In this document: piece by piece, positions 59,125-64,000 of the stretch | Numbering within the stretch: the first letter of the stretch is position 1 | Layout of the letters: every line of letters begins with the position of its first letter | Assembly (NCBI GenBank): GCA_947683625.1 | Contig: CANTUR010000039.1 | Coordinates: 4,836,001-4,900,000, forward strand | Direction of reading: 5' to 3' | DNA length: 64,000 bases | Source: Mallotus nudiflorus | Taxonomy: Eukaryota; Streptophyta; Magnoliopsida; Malpighiales; Euphorbiaceae | Position numbers and translations under genes: made by a program | The notes under the pieces: generated by a model | Told to the model about the DNA's origin: nothing | Databases searched by the model: none | The model's input: the letters and a program-made list of their open reading frames with translations, nothing else

Positions 59125-60180
59125 AGTTGCTCTGAGCTCGGGACCAGTCATGCTACTACTTCGCAACATCAAGGAGAGAAAACAAGAAGGAACATGCCTC
59201 CTAGAAGGTCCTATATGCCAATGATAAACATGCTCACCAAGCTACCACATCTGGCAACCATAACTAGGGAGTAGAACTCTCATAGTCTCAAGCCTCACAA
59301 TTGCTATCATAAAATCATATCGCTAAATATCTTCAGCACCAGCTAGCCAATCTGATCTGACCTGCGAACTTATTTATTTAAGTTTATATTGAACTTTTAT
59401 AATTAATGAAATACTAAAGATCAAATTTGTTTTACTAGGTCCCACTCTAAGGAGTTCAACTGATCTCGATATGTCTACAAGTCATGCTTAATAGTAGCAA
59501 GATGAGAGGAACCCCACCTCTGCATCAGGGAAAGACTTTTATCAAAGCTAATGGTGCTAAAGCCTTAGATCACTCCAATCACAATGCCCCATATCTAAAA
59601 GAGAGGAGATGAAAGAAATAAGAAGGAAAATGTGAAAATAAGCAAAGTTAAAAAGGATAGGAGACATACGTGCAAGACATGACAAAAACCGCACATCTTC
59701 ATAGCGCCTCTGCAAATAATATCCAATCTGGAGCAAAGATAAGCAAGCGCCGCAGATCCCCAATCTAAAGTAGTGACCATAGCAAGATGAAGGGGACCAA
59801 GAAGAGCGATGGTAACCTCATGACCAATCTTGCAAGTACAAAGTAATATCAAGAAGAAGCATCTCGCCTTCTGAAGAATCTAGCAAGGTGTAGTGGTAGG
59901 TAGTGTCCTGAAACCCTAAACGAGAGAAGAAAGAAGCACATTCTTCTGATTCTTCCATGACATAACAAACCCTAGCAAGTCACAAACATAACAACTCCTA
60001 CCATCCTCTAAAAGAGTGTAGTAATGGATATCAAAGGGGACTGGGGCAACTCCGAATGCAATCCCAGTAATAGCAAAGAAGCTCATTGGGGAAATAGTTA
60101 GCTCACCCACTCGAGTGTGAAAAGTATGAGTGGTGTCCATCCACCTCTCGATGAGAGCAAAAAGCGAGTAGTGGTCTGAC
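59125..60180 (-). pseudogene. Antisense plant-mobile-domain-like ORF of Ogre-3
   Basis: Read on the minus strand, 60140-59916 begins MDTTHTFHTRVGELTISPMS and GIAFGVAPVPFD, the THTFH...GE.T....... pattern that opens the plant mobile domain. 59852-59597 includes GSAALAYLCSRLDIICR, the PMD block with A-x-L-A-Y-L-x-R-x-L-D. 59500-59130 matches the Ogre-1 piece at 43802-43461. A few stops and frame changes break it, and its C-terminal end is lost in the 59124 deletion. It is opposite in orientation to gag-pol. Known host PMD proteins act in silencing-related pathways; a role here is not shown. Confidence 0.6.
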
Positions 60181-61370
60181 TTACCTCAAGCAGTCGGTAA
60201 AGTATCAATGAAGTGTCAAAAGCTAGATGCCCAGATATGTTGTGCTACCTCTCCAGAAAAGTTATGGAATAGTTCTCCAGCCACGTGAAAGTAACCTGAG
60301 AATTTTAGTGGTTTTTGAAAAATTCAGAAAATTACAGGATTACTTTTTCCTTTCCTAAATTTTTTATTTTTGTCATTTTATTTCATTAAAAAAATTTAGC
60401 AAAAATCTAATCAAAAAACTGGATTTCCAATTGGAAATCCAGAATTCGAATTAAATTTCTAGATTTCTAATTAGAAATCCAAAATTCCAATCAAATTTCT
60501 AGATTCTCGATCGAAAATTTGAGAAATCCAATTAGAAATCGAGAATTCCAATATGGAATTCAGAATCCCAATAAGAAATTTAGTAAATTTTAGCATATTT
60601 TTTAACTTTTGGTTCTGAATTATCAAATTTTCATAAATTGTATCTAATTAGTCTAATAAATATTCTATAATTGCATGCATGAACATATTAATTTTACATA
60701 CTAAAATAATTTTTTTTATTGCAGAATTGAAGACATAGATAGGAAATTTACCTCATCTCCAACTTAAGAGCATCTATGAAGGTGTAAATGAGTCAAAGGA
60801 AGCACATCTTCACCTTCATGAAGTCCCAAATCATTTTGAGGAAAATGCAAATGTGAAGTGATGGGATTTGACTATCTAGAACTACTCTCACGTAGTCTAT
60901 ATTGTTAGTGAGCTATAGGATCAGACAAATTCAAAATCAGACTTCAGATGAAAGAATAATTGAAAGGAAAAAATTTGAAAACCAAAGAGAAAATGAAAAG
61001 GAAGAGAAAAAGAAAAAATGAAAAAAGGATAGGAAGAAGAGAGAATGAATCGGTAAAAGAAGAAAAGTGTGTATATTAAAGGGGCAAAAATCTACTTTAG
61101 TCCTTTAGCTTTTGGTTTGCATTTAAGTCCATTCTTTTCCTTGCAATTTAATCTTGAATTGTAATGTCTCCTAATCTAATAATTCAATGAATGATTAAAT
61201 TTGTTAATAATATAGTAAGCATTTAAGGCGAGAAATGAGAGGGTTGTAGTTAATTAAAATTAGCGAGTAGTTATAGATTATAGCATTATTAAAGGCGAGC
61301 AATGAAAGGATTGCAGTCAATTTATGAGCAATTACAAATTGCAGCATAATCATATAAGATAATTCAAACT
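60181..61370 (+). other. Ogre-3 spacer with short palindromes
   Basis: No gene. 60420-60560 is a dense series of AATT-centred inverted words, among them a perfect 20-base palindrome GGATTTCCAATTGGAAATCC at about 60421-60440. The rest is A+T- and purine-rich. Confidence 0.6.
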
Positions 61371-62265
61371 ATACGACTAAGTGTAGTCACATTATATGAC
61401 ATAGTGTAATGTATTTTCCATCAAGATTATACAATCGAGTATAATTGGCATCAAACGACCGAGTATGATGTTTCTTTTCAAAATAAATTATACGATCGTG
61501 TGTAGTCGGGATTGTATGACCGAGTATAATTTATTTTCAATCAAGATTATATGATTGAGTATAATCGGCATCATACAATTGAGTATGATGTTTCTTTTCA
61601 AAATAGACTATACGACCAAGTGGAGTTGGCATTGTACGACCGATTATAATGTATTTTCAATCAAGATTATACGATCAAGTATAATCAGCATCATACGACC
61701 GAGTATGATGTTTCTTTTCAAAACAGAATATACAACTGAGTGTAGTCGGCATTGTATGACCGAGTACAATGTATTTTCAATCAAGATTATACGACCAAGT
61801 ATAATCAACATCATACGACTGAGTGTGATTTTTCTTTTCAATACAGACTATACATTCGAGTGTATTTGGCATTGTACGACCGAGTATAATGTAGTTTCAA
61901 TTAAGACTATACGTCTAAGTGTAGTCGGCATTTTACGATTGAGTACAATGTAGTTTCAACTAAGATTATATGACCAAGTATAATTGGTATCATACGGTCG
62001 AGTATGATGTTTCTTTTCAAAACAGACTATACGTTCGAGTGTAGTTGACATTGTATGATATAGTACAATGCATTTTCGGCATCATACGACAGAGTGTGAT
62101 GTTCCTTTTCAATTCAGACTATATGTTCGAGTATAGTCAACATTGTATGACTGAGTGCAATGAGTCCCTTTCATCCAAGACTATATGACCGAGTATAGTC
62201 AATATCATATGACCGAGTATAATATGTTGTTTCAAATCAATGTTGTACGTCCAAGTATAGCAAGT
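61371..62265. repeat. Tandem array of short inverted repeats with GACCGA-like centre (Ogre-3 copy)
   Basis: Nearly 900 bp with a 120-bp higher-order period; each period holds four inverted repeats about 30 bases apart. Arms differ by site type: GACTATAC, CATTGTAC, GATTATAC and CATCATAC, each followed after six bases by its complement. Perfect examples are 61689-61710 (CATCATAC, centre GACCGA, GTATGATG) and 61785-61806 (GATTATAC, centre GACCAA, GTATAATC). It lies between the antisense ORF and the polypurine tract. Confidence 0.92.
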
Positions 62266-62363
62266 TCATAAGAAAAAGCTTTATAAAGCACAAGTATCCT
62301 ATCTTTCAATTAAGAAATTGGGTGCTAGTTTTCTTTACTGTAATTTGTGAAGCAAACAATGAC

Positions 62364-62376
62364 AATGGGGGGCAAC
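62364..62376 (+). other. Ogre-3 polypurine tract
   Basis: AATGGGGGGCAAC immediately precedes the LTR start at 62377. Confidence 0.85.
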
Positions 62377-64000
62377 TGTAGACACCCAATTTCGGGATGA
62401 TGAGTTATGGATACGACAAAAGATTCCAATGATGAAAATGTCATGAATAGGTCTTCAATACTTGAACTTTGAAACTTTAGGGGTCTGATTGCATTTTTCA
62501 AAGAAAGGATTTAATGTTTTCATGGACTAAATTGCAATGCTTTTTAAGGATATAATTACAAAACTTAAATTCTTTCAAGGACCTTTTTATAATTAAAACT
62601 TAAAAAAGTAGTCAAAATTACATTAATTTTGATAATAATTGTATAATTCCAATCAGAATTATGTAATTTCTATTGGAATTACACTAATTCAAATTGGAAT
62701 TACATTAATTCCGATCGGAATTAGACCTCTTCTACCCCGGGTTCTCGAATTTTCCATGAAAAATTAAGTCCTAATTGGTTTAAGGATCATAATTGTATAA
62801 TTCCAATCAGAATTATGTAATTTCGATTGGAATTACACTAATTCAAATTGGAATTACACTAATTCTGATCGAAATTAGACCTCTTCTGCCCCGGGTTCTC
62901 GAAATTTCCATAAAAAATTAAGTCCTAATTAGTTTAAAATTCTCATAAAATTATTTTGATAATGTTTTTAAGAAAACAAAAGTCTTTTAGGAATCAATTT
63001 AGAACTAGGGTTTGATGACGTCTCCCTATATAAGGAGTGTTTTGGCTCTTGAAAAGGGGAGGTAGATGAAAGAAGAGGCAAAAAAAAAATGAAGAGAGGC
63101 AGAGTAGAGGAAAGAGAAGGCGCAGAAGAGGAGAGCAAAAACAAAAAAAAAAAGAGAAAAAAAACGAGAAGAAAAATGAAGAGAAAAGAAAAGAGAAGAA
63201 AAAAATCTTATTCTCTATAAATTATTTTGCTTAAATAAAGATCTTTGGAGAATTTTTTAAGAACAATATTCAAAGACCTATCAAGAATGGTGATTTCACA
63301 AAATCTGAGGAGCACTCCATTAAATTCATCCATAAGCATCATCTTCCCCTTATTTTATTTATTTGATTTTTATTTGATTGATTTTTAATTTTGTTTTATT
63401 ATTGTTATAATTTATTCACTAATCATATTTTTTGTTCTTTTGTTTGGTGATTATAAAGGACTAAACTCATAAGAAGTCCATGGAACGCCATGGATAAGAT
63501 CTTGTAGATTTAGTTTTTAAGTCTTTTTTTATTTTTTTTAATTTCTTTATTTTGTCTATGTTTTAGGGTTGTATTAATAATTTTTGTTATTATTTTCCAT
63601 AGATTATTGTAATAGCCTCAATAGTGGGAATAATGGAATTATGTGTGTGTGATTGCATGTTTATGTTGACTAATTGGTTAGTAAAATTAAGGTTTCAATT
63701 GGGTAATTAATTAAAATCAATGGAAGAAGTAGATTAATTTAGGATTATGTGTTAATAAAAATTAGGGTTTTTTTAGAAGAAATTAATTTAATTAGTTATT
63801 TGATCTTTTATTTAATTTTTTTGATATGTTTTATTTGTTTTTGGGTTTGTTTATTTATTTTTACATGTTTTGGGCCTTAGGCCCACATTAGGCTTTAATC
63901 TATTTAAATTTAGTTTTTTTAGGTTTAATTAATTAAAATGTATTTTAGGTCCTTAATTAGTTAGATTTTAAGTTAGAGATAACTTAGGCCCATTTAGTAA
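62377..64000 (+). repeat. Ogre-3 3' LTR, cut by window end
   Basis: It starts TGTAGACACCCAATTTCGGG and aligns with 53606 onward to the window end (equivalent to about 55033). It differs by a tandem duplication of about 150 bases containing the GATC-centred palindromes (62632-62780 repeated at 62790-62925) and a longer purine-rich leader (63060-63215). TATA box at 63027-63034. Confidence 0.92.

Larger units (their letters stand above)
53606..64000 (+). mobile_element. Ogre-3: Ogre/Tat-like element, internally deleted, runs off window
   Basis: Full 5' LTR (53606-55629), intact-looking primer site, gag, partial RT, antisense PMD-like ORF, inverted-repeat array, polypurine tract and the first 1.6 kb of the 3' LTR. 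The two LTRs show about nine differences in their first 205 aligned bases by eye. Protease, the end of RT, RNase H and integrase are deleted. It could only have moved with proteins supplied by relatives. It sits in the Ogre-2 protease. The left flank is ATAGG; the right TSD lies beyond the window. Confidence 0.87.

Noticed and set aside
61371..62265. Regularly spaced palindromic repeats reminiscent of a CRISPR array
   Set aside because: Spacers between sites are themselves repeated, arms vary, no cas genes are near, and the block lies inside a plant LTR retrotransposon.
1..64000. A host gene or tRNA gene hidden between the elements
   Set aside because: I looked in 29591-32196, 50120-50930 and the element spacers and saw no conserved protein motif, splice-linked frames or tRNA-like cloverleaf with A and B boxes.

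Overview
The window is A+T-rich plant nuclear DNA, most likely from a flowering plant and probably a eudicot. It is almost entirely nested, decayed LTR retrotransposons. The evidence is initiator-Met-, Asp- and Ogre-type primer binding sites, zinc-knuckle gag, Copia and Gypsy pol domains, plant-mobile-domain and Athila-type accessory ORFs, and 5-bp target-site duplications (TSDs). I find no intact host gene, tRNA, rRNA or CRISPR. Every long reading frame is a piece of a transposon gene, most of them interrupted by stops or frameshifts.

Layout. (1) Positions 1-26702 are mostly one + strand Ty1/Copia element, here Copia-1. Its 5' LTR is interrupted by a tandem pair of 778-bp LTR-like units (1-1108). 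Its RNase H gene is split by a 13-kb minus-strand Athila-like Gypsy element (6559-19581, TSD ATAAC). Its 3' LTR (19842-26702) holds an Ogre-like solo LTR (20063-25400, TSD GCTAG), which itself holds a 3.7-kb solo LTR of the Tekay/Del type (21579-25303). (2) Positions 26703-29590 are the 3' end of an older element with an envelope-like ORF, into which Copia-1 inserted. (3) Positions 29591-32196 have no recognisable gene. (4) Positions 32197-about 50119 are a truncated Copia-2, split in RNase H by a 13.9-kb Ogre/Tat-like element (Ogre-1, 34115-48059, TSD GTATC). (5) Positions 50931-53605 are a fragment of a second Ogre-like element (Ogre-2) carrying an 810-bp solo LTR (51170-51979, TSD CAATT) of the same family as the units at 1-1108. 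(6) Positions 53606-64000 are a third Ogre-like element (Ogre-3), whose 3' LTR runs off the window. It has similar LTRs but has lost protease, RNase H and integrase.

Within elements the order is canonical: LTR, primer site, gag, protease, RT, RNase H, integrase, accessory ORFs, polypurine tract, LTR. Additions to that plan are the most interesting content. The Athila-like element has two tandem, diverged copies of its envelope-like ORF, with a 33-35-bp palindrome repeated seven times in the spacers and LTRs. The Ogre-like elements carry an antisense plant-mobile-domain ORF. Next to their 3' LTRs lies a tandem array of short inverted repeats with a conserved six-base centre and changing, compensated arms.

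Coordinates of LTR edges marked by TSDs are firm to the base. Other boundaries are by eye. Lineage names are inferred from motifs without database searches.
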